Notes under the pieces: model-generated
Seen by the model: only the letters and a program-made list of their open reading frames with translations
Database searches by the model: none
Told to the model about the DNA's origin: nothing
Shown here: positions 51,149 through 61,243 of the stretch, one piece after another
How positions within the stretch are numbered: position 1 is the stretch's first letter
Layout: every line of letters starts with the position of its first letter
NCBI GenBank assembly: GCA_050010035.1
Contig: JBEKLU010000002.1
Location: forward strand, 1-64,000
Reading direction: 5' to 3'
Origin: Roseiarcus sp050010035
GTDB lineage: Bacteria; Pseudomonadota; Alphaproteobacteria; Rhizobiales; Beijerinckiaceae
Length of the DNA: 64,000 nucleotides
Position numbers and translations under genes: made by a program

Positions 51149-51976
51149 TCACATTTTCGCCGCCGACGACTTGCCGGCGCGCAAATCCTCGTGCGCGATA
51201 TCGTCCGCAAGAGCGCTAGCGAAACAGGCGTAGCCTTGGTCGTCCATGTGAAAGCCGTCGGGCGCCAGGGTCGCCCGCAACGTCGCCACCGATTTCGCCC
51301 CCCAGGCCTTCATCATCGCAAAGCGCGAGAAGACGGGGACGCGCATCCCCGCGCCGACGTCGCCGACGATGGCGACGAACTGCTCGAACCGCATGAGGTT
51401 CTTGATGCCGAAATAGAATTGCGGGTCGACGAGAATGATCGGGACGCGCTGGGCTCGCGCGGCTTCGACGCCGGCCTCCAAATCGGCGCGAAACGCGTCG
51501 GCGTCGACGCCCGCGACAGCATCATTGGTGCCGACCTGCCAGATGACGAGTTCGGGCGGGTCGCTCGCCAGTTCGGCGCGCAGGCGCGCGAGCGTAGCGG
51601 AACTCACCTCGCCGGCGACGCCGGCGTTGCGGACCTGCGTCGCGATGCCCCATTGCGAGGACAGGTCCTTGGCCAGTTGCGCGGGATAGGCGTTGGTCGG
51701 CGCGGAAGCTCCGGTCCCCAGCGTCGAGGAAGAGCCGATCGCCAGGATTCGCAGAGGCTGCGACGACCCGGCGCGGCTCGCCAGGAGTTCGAGTTCTTCG
51801 GCGCCGTTCTCGCGGAAGACGGACGGCGCTGGGGCGGGACAGGCGGACCCAGGCGCGGCGGCGCGCGCGTCTAGCGCGCCGACGCCGATTGCAGCGACCG
51901 CCCAAAGAACCTTCGCGCATCCACCCCGCCTGCGGCGAAGGCTCCCGGCCCATCGCCAAGCCGCAACGTTCGGCAT
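51149..51976 (-). CDS. SGNH/GDSL hydrolase
   Basis: A 275-residue exported esterase-like enzyme. After a hydrophobic N-terminal segment (VLWAVAAIGVGALDARA) come block I RILAIGSSSTLGTGASAP (Ser), block II region RNAGVAGEVSSATLARLRAE, block III IWQVGTNDAVAG (Asn) and block V APDGFHMDDQGYACFA (Asp-His). Complete catalytic set. Its start at 51976 lies 105 bases inside the 3' end of the OpgC gene, so the two are cotranscribed. Together they suggest an enzyme pair that modifies a periplasmic glucan or other polysaccharide, e.g. adding or removing acyl groups. Confidence 0.85.
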   Translation of the reverse strand: MPNVAAWRWAGSLRRRRGGCAKVLWAVAAIGVGALDARAAAPGSACPAPAPSVFRENGAEELELLASRAGSSQPLRILAIGSSSTLGTGASAPTNAYPAQLAKDLSSQWGIATQVRNAGVAGEVSSATLARLRAELASDPPELVIWQVGTNDAVAGVDADAFRADLEAGVEAARAQRVPIILVDPQFYFGIKNLMRFEQFVAIVGDVGAGMRVPVFSRFAMMKAWGAKSVATLRATLAPDGFHMDDQGYACFASALADDIAHEDLRAGKSSAAKM

Positions 51977-53052
51977 TCCAGATATCTCGCCAGTGCAAAC
52001 AATCCGCAGATACAGGCGAGGATGTAACCCAATTCGACGTATTGCGCTACATGGTCGGGCATAATTCCGCCCAATGCCGCGAAGCAAGCCTGACCCAGCG
52101 CGCACAGCAACGAGCCGAGGGCGAACACCTCGAGGCTATGACGGCCGATGCGTTGCAGCTCCTCGCCGATCGGCGTTCGCGCCAGCTTGGTCAGGAAGGG
52201 CGACGTCGCGACGAGGTAGGCGAGCGCGAAAAAGTTGACGAGGCGAGCCGCGCCCAGGTTCTGCTTGCCGACGTCGAGCCAGGCGAAAACCACGTCGTGC
52301 AGGCCGGGGGAGGCGCCGAACCCGTCGGTGACGACGATCGCGCCGGCGACCGCCAACGCCAGACACGTCGCCCGCATCGCGGGCGAGCCGCGCAGGGGCT
52401 CGTCGCGCCAGCGGATCGCGGCGACGACGCCGAGCGTGAAAATCAGCTGCCAAGCGAACGGATTGAAGAACCAGCCGCCCGGCTCCGGCCAATTCGGCAT
52501 ATGAAAATCGAGCAATCTGACCGCCAAATAGGCGCCGGCGGCCGCCGACAAGGCAAGCGCCTGGTTGATTCTCGCCATTGCCAGGATCAACGGCGAAAGC
52601 ATCATCAGGACGACGTAGAGCGGCAGGATGTTGAAGTAGCCGAGCTGATGGCTGAGCAGCGCGACGCCGAGCGCGCCCTGCAGCGGCTGGTGAAAGACGA
52701 CCGTGCGGCCGTGCGCCTCGATCAGCGCGTCCAATCCGCTGAGCCAGTAAACGAGGCCGAAAATCGCCACGGCCGCGACCGTCAGGGCGACGTGAAAGCC
52801 GTAAATGCGGCCGGCGCGCGCCAGGCAACTGCGCGTCACCGCGAGCAGCCCCGAAGCCAGCGCCTTGCGATAGTACACTAGCCCGACCGACATGCCGGAG
52901 AGAAAGACGAAGGCTTCCGCACTGTCGGAAAAGGCGAAATTGCGCGGCGTCAGCCGTTCCAGCGGATTGCCGGGGACATGGTCGATCATGATCGCGATGA
53001 GGACGACGCCCCTGAGGAAGTCGATGCCGCCGATGCGCGCTTGTTTCGCCAT
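51871..53052 (-). CDS. opgC: OpgC family membrane protein
   Basis: A 393-residue integral membrane protein with about ten hydrophobic segments. The start RIGGIDFLRGVVLIAIMIDH is typical of OpgC-type and related acyltransferases, followed by NFAFSDSAEAFVFLSGMSVG (FSDSAEAFVFLSG signature) and WFFNPFAWQLIFTLGVVAAI (the W-x-N-P-F-A-W-Q signature). OpgC adds succinyl groups to osmoregulated periplasmic glucans. Start 53052 has GAGG about 6 bases ahead; an ATG at 53064 is possible. Confidence 0.92.
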   Translation of the reverse strand: MAKQARIGGIDFLRGVVLIAIMIDHVPGNPLERLTPRNFAFSDSAEAFVFLSGMSVGLVYYRKALASGLLAVTRSCLARAGRIYGFHVALTVAAVAIFGLVYWLSGLDALIEAHGRTVVFHQPLQGALGVALLSHQLGYFNILPLYVVLMMLSPLILAMARINQALALSAAAGAYLAVRLLDFHMPNWPEPGGWFFNPFAWQLIFTLGVVAAIRWRDEPLRGSPAMRATCLALAVAGAIVVTDGFGASPGLHDVVFAWLDVGKQNLGAARLVNFFALAYLVATSPFLTKLARTPIGEELQRIGRHSLEVFALGSLLCALGQACFAALGGIMPDHVAQYVELGYILACICGLFALARYLECRTLRLGDGPGAFAAGGVDARRFFGRSLQSASAR

Positions 53053-53376
53053 GAGTTTCCTCATTCAAGAACCGCGCCAGGACGTCAGAGATAGGCGCCG
53101 GCGCCGACGCGAACAATGCGCGCGCCGTCGAGGTCACGAGGATGTGACGTTCGCGAGCGCGCCATGGGGTCGGGGGGCGTGAACCCCTTCTCCCGCGCGC
53201 GGGAGAAGCTGGCCCGAAGATGTCGGGCCGGATGAGGGGAGGTCGCGCGGGAGCGCGACGGTTTCGCAACGTCGCTCGCGGGCACAGAAATTTGAACGAC
53301 GAGGCCATCGAGCGGGCATCATTCGGAAAGCGCCGGCGCGCCCCACCGGGCCATCTCGCTTACGCTCGATCTCCAC
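53053..53376. repeat. gene-free stretch with palindromic repeat unit
   Basis: No gene. CTTCTCCCGCG with CGCGGGAGAAG (53187-53208, uninterrupted palindrome) is followed by GGCCCGA/TCGGGCC (53211-53229) and flanked by CCCC/GGGG. A second, inverted copy of the unit (CTTCTCCCGC-AA-GCGGGAGAAG, 53400-53421, preceded by GTCGGC/GCCGAC) lies in the 3' end of the next gene. A dispersed intergenic repeat. Confidence 0.6.
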
Positions 53377-55434
<2,058 letters not shown>

Positions 55435-55457
55435 CGCGGTCTCCTCGCAGCCGTCGT

Positions 55458-56423
55458 TCACCCCGCCAGCGCCCGCCTCAGCATAGCCTTGAACGCGGCG
55501 CTGTCGAAAGTCCATAAGACGTCCGCCTTGGCGCCGGCCTTCAGCGCCCCGCGCCACGCCTCGCGATTGTTGTCGTCGGCGGCGACGTCGAGCCGATCGA
55601 CGATCGTCATGCCGCGCGTCAGTTCGCTCGCGCACTCGATCTCGACGTAATGGCGGCTCCAGCTCAGGCCGACCGCGCGGTCGAGCGCCACCGCCATCGC
55701 GGTTGGGTCGGCGAGCGACAGGCCGGTCTCTCCGGTCTGGACGAAATAGGCCTGCTTGGCGCGGCTGTTGCACTCGATGGCGAAACGCGCCTTGGCGGTC
55801 CCCAGCGCCAGGATGTCGGCGATCTCCGCTTCGTCGAGCACGGAGGCGCCGCGCGAGACGTGCCAGCCGACCATCTCGATCGGCAGGCCCGAGCGGAACG
55901 TCACGCGCGCCGCCTCGGGGTCGACCCAGATGTTGTATTCGGCCGCCGGCGTGACGTTGCCCTCGCAGCACGGCGCGCCGCCCATGACCACGCAGCGGCC
56001 GATTTTTCTTGCGATGTCGGGATCGCGCGCCAGCGCCAGCGCGACGTTGGTCAGCGGACCCAGCGTCACCAGCGTCAGGCCCGGTTCGGCATGGGCGAGC
56101 CGAATGATGGCGTCGACCGCGTGCTGGCGCTCCGCGGCGCGGCGCGGCTGCGGATAGTTTTGGTCGCCAAAACCGTCGCGGCCGTGGAACCAGTGCGCGT
56201 CTTCGAGCGCGCGCGTCAGCGGCGCGCCCGCGCCCTTGAACACGGGAACGTCCGAACCGGCGATCTCGGCGGCGGTCAGCGCGTTGCGCGTCGCCTGTTC
56301 GAGCCCGACGTTGCCGGCGACCGTCGTCAGCGCGAGGACGCGAACGTCGGGCGCCGCGAGCGCCATCAGGATCGCCACCGCGTCGTCGGACGCCGTGTCG
56401 GTGTCGATGAGGAACGTGCGCAT
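55458..56423 (-). CDS. inosine-uridine preferring nucleoside hydrolase family
   Basis: A 321-residue nucleoside N-ribohydrolase. The Ca2+-binding start FLIDTDTASDDAVAILMAL differs from the common DTDPGIDDA but keeps the Asp residues. Other family marks are VTLGPLTNVALALARDPDIA, CVVMGGAPCCEGNVTPAAEY with NIWVDPEAA, and VGWHVSRG, where the metal Asp/His region is usually DVTH. Cleaves nucleosides to ribose and base; exact preference unknown. 16 bases downstream of metC. Confidence 0.88.
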   Translation of the reverse strand: MRTFLIDTDTASDDAVAILMALAAPDVRVLALTTVAGNVGLEQATRNALTAAEIAGSDVPVFKGAGAPLTRALEDAHWFHGRDGFGDQNYPQPRRAAERQHAVDAIIRLAHAEPGLTLVTLGPLTNVALALARDPDIARKIGRCVVMGGAPCCEGNVTPAAEYNIWVDPEAARVTFRSGLPIEMVGWHVSRGASVLDEAEIADILALGTAKARFAIECNSRAKQAYFVQTGETGLSLADPTAMAVALDRAVGLSWSRHYVEIECASELTRGMTIVDRLDVAADDNNREAWRGALKAGAKADVLWTFDSAAFKAMLRRALAG

Positions 56424-56439
56424 GGTTCGGCGCTCCGGT

Positions 56440-57627
56440 TCAGGCGGCGGCGGCGAGGCGGGCGAAGCCGCGATCGAGGTCCTCCTTCAAGTCCTCGATG
56501 TCTTCGAGCCCGACCGAGAAGCGCAACGTCGGTCCGCCCGGCGCCCAGCGCGTCGCCGTGCGGTAGGCCGTGCAGTCGAAGGGGATGACGAGGCTCTCGA
56601 AGCCGCCCCAGGAGTAGCCCATGCCGAACAATTCGAGCCCGTCGAGCATCGCCGCCACCGCGGCCTCCGACGCCGGCCGCAGCACGACGCTGAATAGCCC
56701 GGAGGAGCCGGTAAAGTCGCGCTTCCAGATGGCGTGGCCGGGATCGTCGGGCAGGGCGGGGTGGATGACGCGCTCGACCTCGGGGCGGCCTTCGAGCCAG
56801 CGCGCCAGCGCGAGCGCCTGGCGCTCGGCTTCGCGAAGCCTGAGCTCCATCGTGCGCAGGCCGCGCAGCGCGAGAAACACGTCCTCGGGGCCGGGCGGAA
56901 TCGCCATCTGATCGACGGTCTTGGCGAGGCGAGGAAACCATTGCGCGTTGGCCGAGACGAGGCCGAGCAACAGATCGGAATGGCCGGAGAGATACTTGGT
57001 GCCCGCCTCCACCGCCATGTCGACGCCGTGCGCGTGCGGCGAAAAGAACAACGGCGTCGCCCAGGTGTTGTCGGCGACGACGCAGGCGCCGCGCGCGTGG
57101 GCTTCGGCGGCGATCGCCGGGATGTCCTGCACTTCCAGCGACTGCGAGCCCGGCGATTCGACGAACACCGCCTTGGTGTTGGCGCGCATCAGCGCTCCGA
57201 TCCCGGCGCCGAGGAGCGGATCGTAACAGGTGGTCTCGACGCCCATGCGCTTCAGCGTCGCTTCGCAGAAGATGCGGGCCGGCTGGTAGGCCGAATCGCA
57301 CATCAGCAGATGATCGCCGGCGTTCAGCGCCGTCATCAGCGAGACGACGATCGCGGCGAGCCCGGAGGGGACCAGCGTCGTTCCCGCCGCGCCTGAAATC
57401 GCGGTCCAGGCCTCGCTCAGGGCCTCGGTGGTCGGCGTGCCGTGCGTGCCGTAGACATAGCGCTGCTTGCGGCTCTTCAGCGTCGCGACGTCGGGAAAAA
57501 GCACGGTCGAGCCGCGGAACGGCGGCACGCTGACGAAGCCCTGCGAGGCCTCCGCGTCGCGGCCGAGATGCACGAGGCGCGAGCGGGGGCGCAATCTGGC
57601 CTTGGCTTCGTCGGTCAGCTTTTTCAT
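56440..57627 (-). CDS. metC: cystathionine beta-lyase
   Basis: A 395-residue PLP enzyme of the Cys/Met metabolism family that cleaves cystathionine to homocysteine. FVSVPPFRGSTVLFPDVATL at the start, PLP-cofactor region VPSGLAAIVVSLMTALNAGD, VVADNTWATPLFFSPHAHGV (Asp), and the Schiff-base Lys in EAGTKYLSGHSDLLLG. AlaSG-type C-terminal GGFESLVIPFD favours beta-lyase over gamma-lyase. It fits downstream of homoserine dehydrogenase in metabolism, though unlinked. Confidence 0.92.
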   Translation of the reverse strand: MKKLTDEAKARLRPRSRLVHLGRDAEASQGFVSVPPFRGSTVLFPDVATLKSRKQRYVYGTHGTPTTEALSEAWTAISGAAGTTLVPSGLAAIVVSLMTALNAGDHLLMCDSAYQPARIFCEATLKRMGVETTCYDPLLGAGIGALMRANTKAVFVESPGSQSLEVQDIPAIAAEAHARGACVVADNTWATPLFFSPHAHGVDMAVEAGTKYLSGHSDLLLGLVSANAQWFPRLAKTVDQMAIPPGPEDVFLALRGLRTMELRLREAERQALALARWLEGRPEVERVIHPALPDDPGHAIWKRDFTGSSGLFSVVLRPASEAAVAAMLDGLELFGMGYSWGGFESLVIPFDCTAYRTATRWAPGGPTLRFSVGLEDIEDLKEDLDRGFARLAAAA

Positions 57628-57663
57628 CGATCGTGATTTCCGCGACTGGGGACGGGCAAAATG

Positions 57664-57700
57664 AAAAAACGCGAGGGGCCGGCGTCAACCGGCCTCGCGC
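57664..57700 (-). terminator. Rho-independent terminator
   Basis: On the minus strand GCGAGGCCGG pairs with CCGGCCCCTCGC (two extra bases) and is followed by GTTTTTTC. It lies just past the stop of the 485-residue exported protein gene and separates it from metC. Confidence 0.75.
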
Positions 57701-57727
57701 GCCGCAATTCTCTTCAAGCGTCGCCGA

Positions 57728-59185
57728 TCACTTGGCGGTCGGCAACAGCGTGCCGTTGACCGTGACGTCGCCGGCATCGCTCACGTCGACGTTCCACGTC
57801 AGCCGTCCGTCGGCGCCGGTCGTCGCCAGGCCCTTGATGAACGTGACGCCGAGCACGGCCGACTGCAAATCCGGCTCGCTCTTGGCGACGTCTTCGAGGA
57901 GCGCGATCGTCTTGTCGAGGCCGTCGGCGCTGAAAACGAAATGGCCGCTCGGCGCGCCCGTGTCCATCGAGGCTTCGCCTTCGAAGGCGAGATCGAGCGT
58001 CGGCGTCGTCAGCCGCCCGGGCGCGAGGGTGAGCTTCGGACGCCCGGCGAGGAGGACGGCGCTGATCTTGTCCTGCGTCTCGGGCGACAGATCGCGCTTG
58101 CCGCCGAAACTCGGATCGTCCAGCGCGAGCCGCGCGACCTCGTCGAGGCCCTTGTCGGCGACGCGCAGGTCTAAGGCGAACGAAGCCGGCGAGAGCGATC
58201 CGGCCCAGGGCGGCAGGAGCGGCGATTTGAATGCCAGTTGGTCGATCTTGACCCCGATTTCCGCGGCGCCGTCGGCGGTGAAGCCGCTGAGGGCGATCGT
58301 CTCGTCGAGCGTCTTCAACGTCGCTTCGATCATCGGCATCTGCAGCGTCAGGTCATGAATTTCGGCGTTCGCCTGAAGCGAGTTCCATAGCGGCAGCATG
58401 GCGTGGATGCTCTGCTTCAACTCCGCGGGCGGGTCGGCGTCTGCGACGTGGGCGACGACGAATTTCCAGAAATCGCCGATCTCGCGCGCGCGCAGTCCCG
58501 AGATCGCCGCGCCGCCGCCGAAGCCGCCGACCGTATACGTCACCTCGACGGGCGGGCCCTGATCGTCCGGCGGCGGCGCGACGACGGTTTCGGTCAGGTT
58601 CTTGACCGATTGGGCGAGGGCGACGTCGACGCCGGCGCCGCTGTCGGACGTCTTGGCGCGGGTCTCGACCGATATGCCGGATTCGGCGAGATCGAGATCG
58701 TCGCCGCGAGCGCCGTCGGGGACGTGAAACTTGGCGGCGAGCGTGTCGGCCGAGAGGAGCGAGCGCAGGAAATCCGCCTGCGCGGCGTGATAAGCCGTCT
58801 CCAGGCGAAAGCCGCCGAGATCGAGCGTGCCGGTCACCTTGCCTTTGTCCGTCGGCACGTCGAAGGCCAAGCTCGGAAAGCCGTCGGCCTTGGCGGTCCA
58901 GTCTCCGTCGTCCTCGGGCGTGAGCGTATATGAGAATCGCGCGATGCGCAGCGCGCCCTCGGGCGGCCCGATGAGATCGAACGCCTTCTGCAGGTCCCAG
59001 CTGACGAGGTAGTCCTCGCCGTCCGGCGTGACCGAAACGATGCCCTTGTCGACGACCGCCTTGCCGAAATATTCGACGTAGCCCTGTTCGATCGCCTTGG
59101 CGCCGTCCGACGTGGCGGGCGCGGCGAGGCCCGCCGACGCGGTCGCGAACAGGAAAAGAGCGGAGGAAGGCCATCGAGCGTGCAT
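57728..59185 (-). CDS. exported hypothetical protein (485 aa)
   Basis: Signal peptide at about residues 1-24 (ALFLFATASAGLAAPA). The rest is made of beta-rich repeats that alternate charged and hydrophobic residues, e.g. YLVSWDLQKAFDLIGPPEGA, KGKVTGTLDLGGFRLETAYH, LVAGRPKLTLAPGRLTTPTL-like (LAGRPKLTLAPGRLTTPTLD) and DGRLTWNVDVSDAGDVTVNG. This resembles DUF2125/AsmA-like periplasmic proteins of alphaproteobacteria; the family call is tentative. Single gene with its own terminator. Confidence 0.55.
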   Translation of the reverse strand: MHARWPSSALFLFATASAGLAAPATSDGAKAIEQGYVEYFGKAVVDKGIVSVTPDGEDYLVSWDLQKAFDLIGPPEGALRIARFSYTLTPEDDGDWTAKADGFPSLAFDVPTDKGKVTGTLDLGGFRLETAYHAAQADFLRSLLSADTLAAKFHVPDGARGDDLDLAESGISVETRAKTSDSGAGVDVALAQSVKNLTETVVAPPPDDQGPPVEVTYTVGGFGGGAAISGLRAREIGDFWKFVVAHVADADPPAELKQSIHAMLPLWNSLQANAEIHDLTLQMPMIEATLKTLDETIALSGFTADGAAEIGVKIDQLAFKSPLLPPWAGSLSPASFALDLRVADKGLDEVARLALDDPSFGGKRDLSPETQDKISAVLLAGRPKLTLAPGRLTTPTLDLAFEGEASMDTGAPSGHFVFSADGLDKTIALLEDVAKSEPDLQSAVLGVTFIKGLATTGADGRLTWNVDVSDAGDVTVNGTLLPTAK

Positions 59186-59384
59186 GAGGGCGGTCCGTCG
59201 GCTTAGAGGTGAACGCGTGCGGCCTCTCCTAGCAGCATTCGGCGCGCGCGCGAAGCAGGGCGCGAAGCGGGGCGATTGACTCGAGGCCGGGTTCGCCGCG
59301 ACACTGGCGTCCTCGCCGGGCGCCGCCGCGCGCGTGAAAAAGGGCGGCAGGGCCGGTTCGGCTTCGAAAAATGGGGGTCTTCGC

Positions 59385-60395
59385 ATGCGATCGCTCGTGA
59401 CGTTTTTCGCCGCCGCCCTGCTTTGCGCCGGCGTTTCCGCCGTCGAGGCGGGGACGCTCGACCAGGTCAAGGCGCGCGGCGCGCTGGTGTGCGGCGTCAA
59501 TCCGGGATTGGCGGGTTTCGGCCTGCCCGACGATCAGGGCGTCTACAAGGGGCTCGACATCGACGAATGCCGCGCGATCGCGGCGGCGATCTTCAACGAT
59601 CCGAGCAAGGTCAAATACTTGGCGGTCAACGCCAAGGACCGCCCGACGATCCTGGCCTCGGGAAACGTCGACGTTCTCGTGCGCAACACCACCTGGACAA
59701 TGTCGCGCGAGACGGGCGGCATGTTCTTCACCGGCGTCAACTATTACGACGGGCAGGGCTTCATGGTGCGCAAGAGCCTCGGCGTCGATTCCGCGCTGAA
59801 GCTCGACGGCGCCTCGATCTGCGTGCAGCAGGGCACGACCACCGAGCTCAACCTCGCCGACTTCTTCCGCAGCCATAATTTGAAGTTCGAGGCGGTCGTC
59901 TTCGCCACCGACGAAGAGGCGGTCAAGGCCTATGACAGCGGCCGCTGCGACTCCTACACCACCGACTCCTCCGGCCTCTACGCCGAGCGGCTGAAAATGT
60001 CCGCGCCGGACGATCACGTCGTGCTGCCTGAAATCATCTCCAAGGAGCCGCTCGGCCCGTCGGTGCGCAAGGACGACATCACCTGGTTCGAGATCGTCCA
60101 ATGGACGCATTTCGCGCTGGTCACCGCCGAGGAGCTCGGCGTCACCCAGGCCAACGTCGATCAGATGCTGAAATCCGACAACCCGGAAATCCGCCGCCTG
60201 CTCGGCGTCGAAGGCGACTTCGGCCACAGCCTGGGGCTGACCAACGACTGGGCCTACCGCATCGTCAAGGCGGTGGGCAATTACGGCGAGTCGTTCGAGC
60301 GCAACGTCGGCATGGGCTCGCCGATCAAGATCAAGCGCGGCCTCAACGCGCTGTGGAACAAAGGCGGGCTGCAGTATGCGCCGCCGATCAGGTGA
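59385..60395 (+). CDS. amino-acid ABC transporter substrate-binding protein (AapJ-like)
   Basis: A 336-residue periplasmic binding protein. Signal peptide RSLVTFFAAALLCAGVSAVE. GTLDQVKARGALVCGVNPGL, FGLPDDQGVYKGLDIDECRA, ATWTMSRETGG-like ligand region (NTTWTMSRETGGMFFTGVNY), and QGTTTELNLADFFRSHNLKF. These match general L-amino-acid binding proteins (AapJ/BztA). No permease or ATPase gene is adjacent, so it is an orphan. Start 59385 has GGGGG ahead. Confidence 0.92.
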   Translation: MRSLVTFFAAALLCAGVSAVEAGTLDQVKARGALVCGVNPGLAGFGLPDDQGVYKGLDIDECRAIAAAIFNDPSKVKYLAVNAKDRPTILASGNVDVLVRNTTWTMSRETGGMFFTGVNYYDGQGFMVRKSLGVDSALKLDGASICVQQGTTTELNLADFFRSHNLKFEAVVFATDEEAVKAYDSGRCDSYTTDSSGLYAERLKMSAPDDHVVLPEIISKEPLGPSVRKDDITWFEIVQWTHFALVTAEELGVTQANVDQMLKSDNPEIRRLLGVEGDFGHSLGLTNDWAYRIVKAVGNYGESFERNVGMGSPIKIKRGLNALWNKGGLQYAPPIR

Positions 60396-60682
60396 GGAGT
60401 GCGCGACGGGAGACCCGACTGCCGGCGCCGGCGCCATTTTCGTTCGTGATCGTTTTGTTTCATGAGCTTGCGTGGCGAATTTCCGCCGCGTGGGCTCGCT
60501 TGAGCGGGCCACCCGAGCCGGGATGCAAGAAGAGGAAATTCGCGCCTGTCGCCGTAAGTGCTCCGCAAATGAATCAAGGCAGTGTTCCTCGCTGCCAGTT
60601 CACGCTTGCAAGCAGCCGGGCCAAGATGCAATCTATCTTCGTTCCTCGGTAAACATTGATATCTCACGGGAAAGAGTGACGT
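60396..60682. other. junction into AT-rich insert
   Basis: No gene. GC-rich up to about 60570, then the sequence becomes AT-rich, marking the left edge of the insert. GGGAAAGAG ahead of 60683 is the ribosome-binding site of the ATPase gene. Confidence 0.5.
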
Positions 60683-61243
60683 ATGAAGAGTACAGACACC
60701 CCCATCGAACAGACCGACGCAATAAAGGACCAACTTCGGGCGTCTTTTGGAGACACCTTGAAGATAACGTCTGCGTCATCTGTCACACGTGAAAAAGGTT
60801 ATTATGGTATTTGTTTTGCCGTACCTTCCAAGTTGGTGCGCGCAGCACTTTCCGTCGATAAGGAGGTGCTTGTACTAATCACGACCTTCCATGATCAACA
60901 AGTACGAACTATTCAGACCGCCCGCGATGTTATTGGAGAGGCGGAGGGCCGGTTAGACTCTTCGATCGCAATAATCGTACATTGCGACCCGCGGGGGAAT
61001 GCAAAATTGAAAAAATGGGGACGTGAGCAGGGGTTGGCGATTCTACCTATATATTATAGTGGAACCCTCCCTCAGGGAAACGATCTTCTGCGCGCTCTTG
61101 CGCATGAGCTATATTCATATGACATTTTTGATATTACTGGACCAGTTGCGGACGACATTCAATTCTACGGCCGCCGCGAAGAGGCCATTGAGCTTGCAAA
61201 AAAAACTGCAAAGCGGTCAGATACGGTCATGTTTTGGTATTAG
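60683..61243 (+). CDS. 5' part of interrupted AAA+ ATPase gene
   Basis: Encodes 186 residues. The first 150 form an unrecognised alpha/beta domain (KEVLVLITTFHDQQVRTIQT, SSIAIIVHCDPRGNAKLKKW, EQGLAILPIYYSG), perhaps a nuclease- or sensor-like fold. It then enters the ATPase with DDIQFYGRREEAIELAKK and shifts out of frame after the run of eight A at 61198-61205, ending after 12 wrong residues. Removing one A joins it to the next reading frame and gives one 657-residue protein, so this is not an independent gene. Confidence 0.75.
   Translation: MKSTDTPIEQTDAIKDQLRASFGDTLKITSASSVTREKGYYGICFAVPSKLVRAALSVDKEVLVLITTFHDQQVRTIQTARDVIGEAEGRLDSSIAIIVHCDPRGNAKLKKWGREQGLAILPIYYSGTLPQGNDLLRALAHELYSYDIFDITGPVADDIQFYGRREEAIELAKKTAKRSDTVMFWY

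Noticed and set aside
61023..61205. Start of the long ATPase frame as a separate protein beginning MSRGWRFYLY
   Set aside because: This stretch is the wrong frame of the upstream coding region; the conserved protein reads through the other frame until the A8 run.
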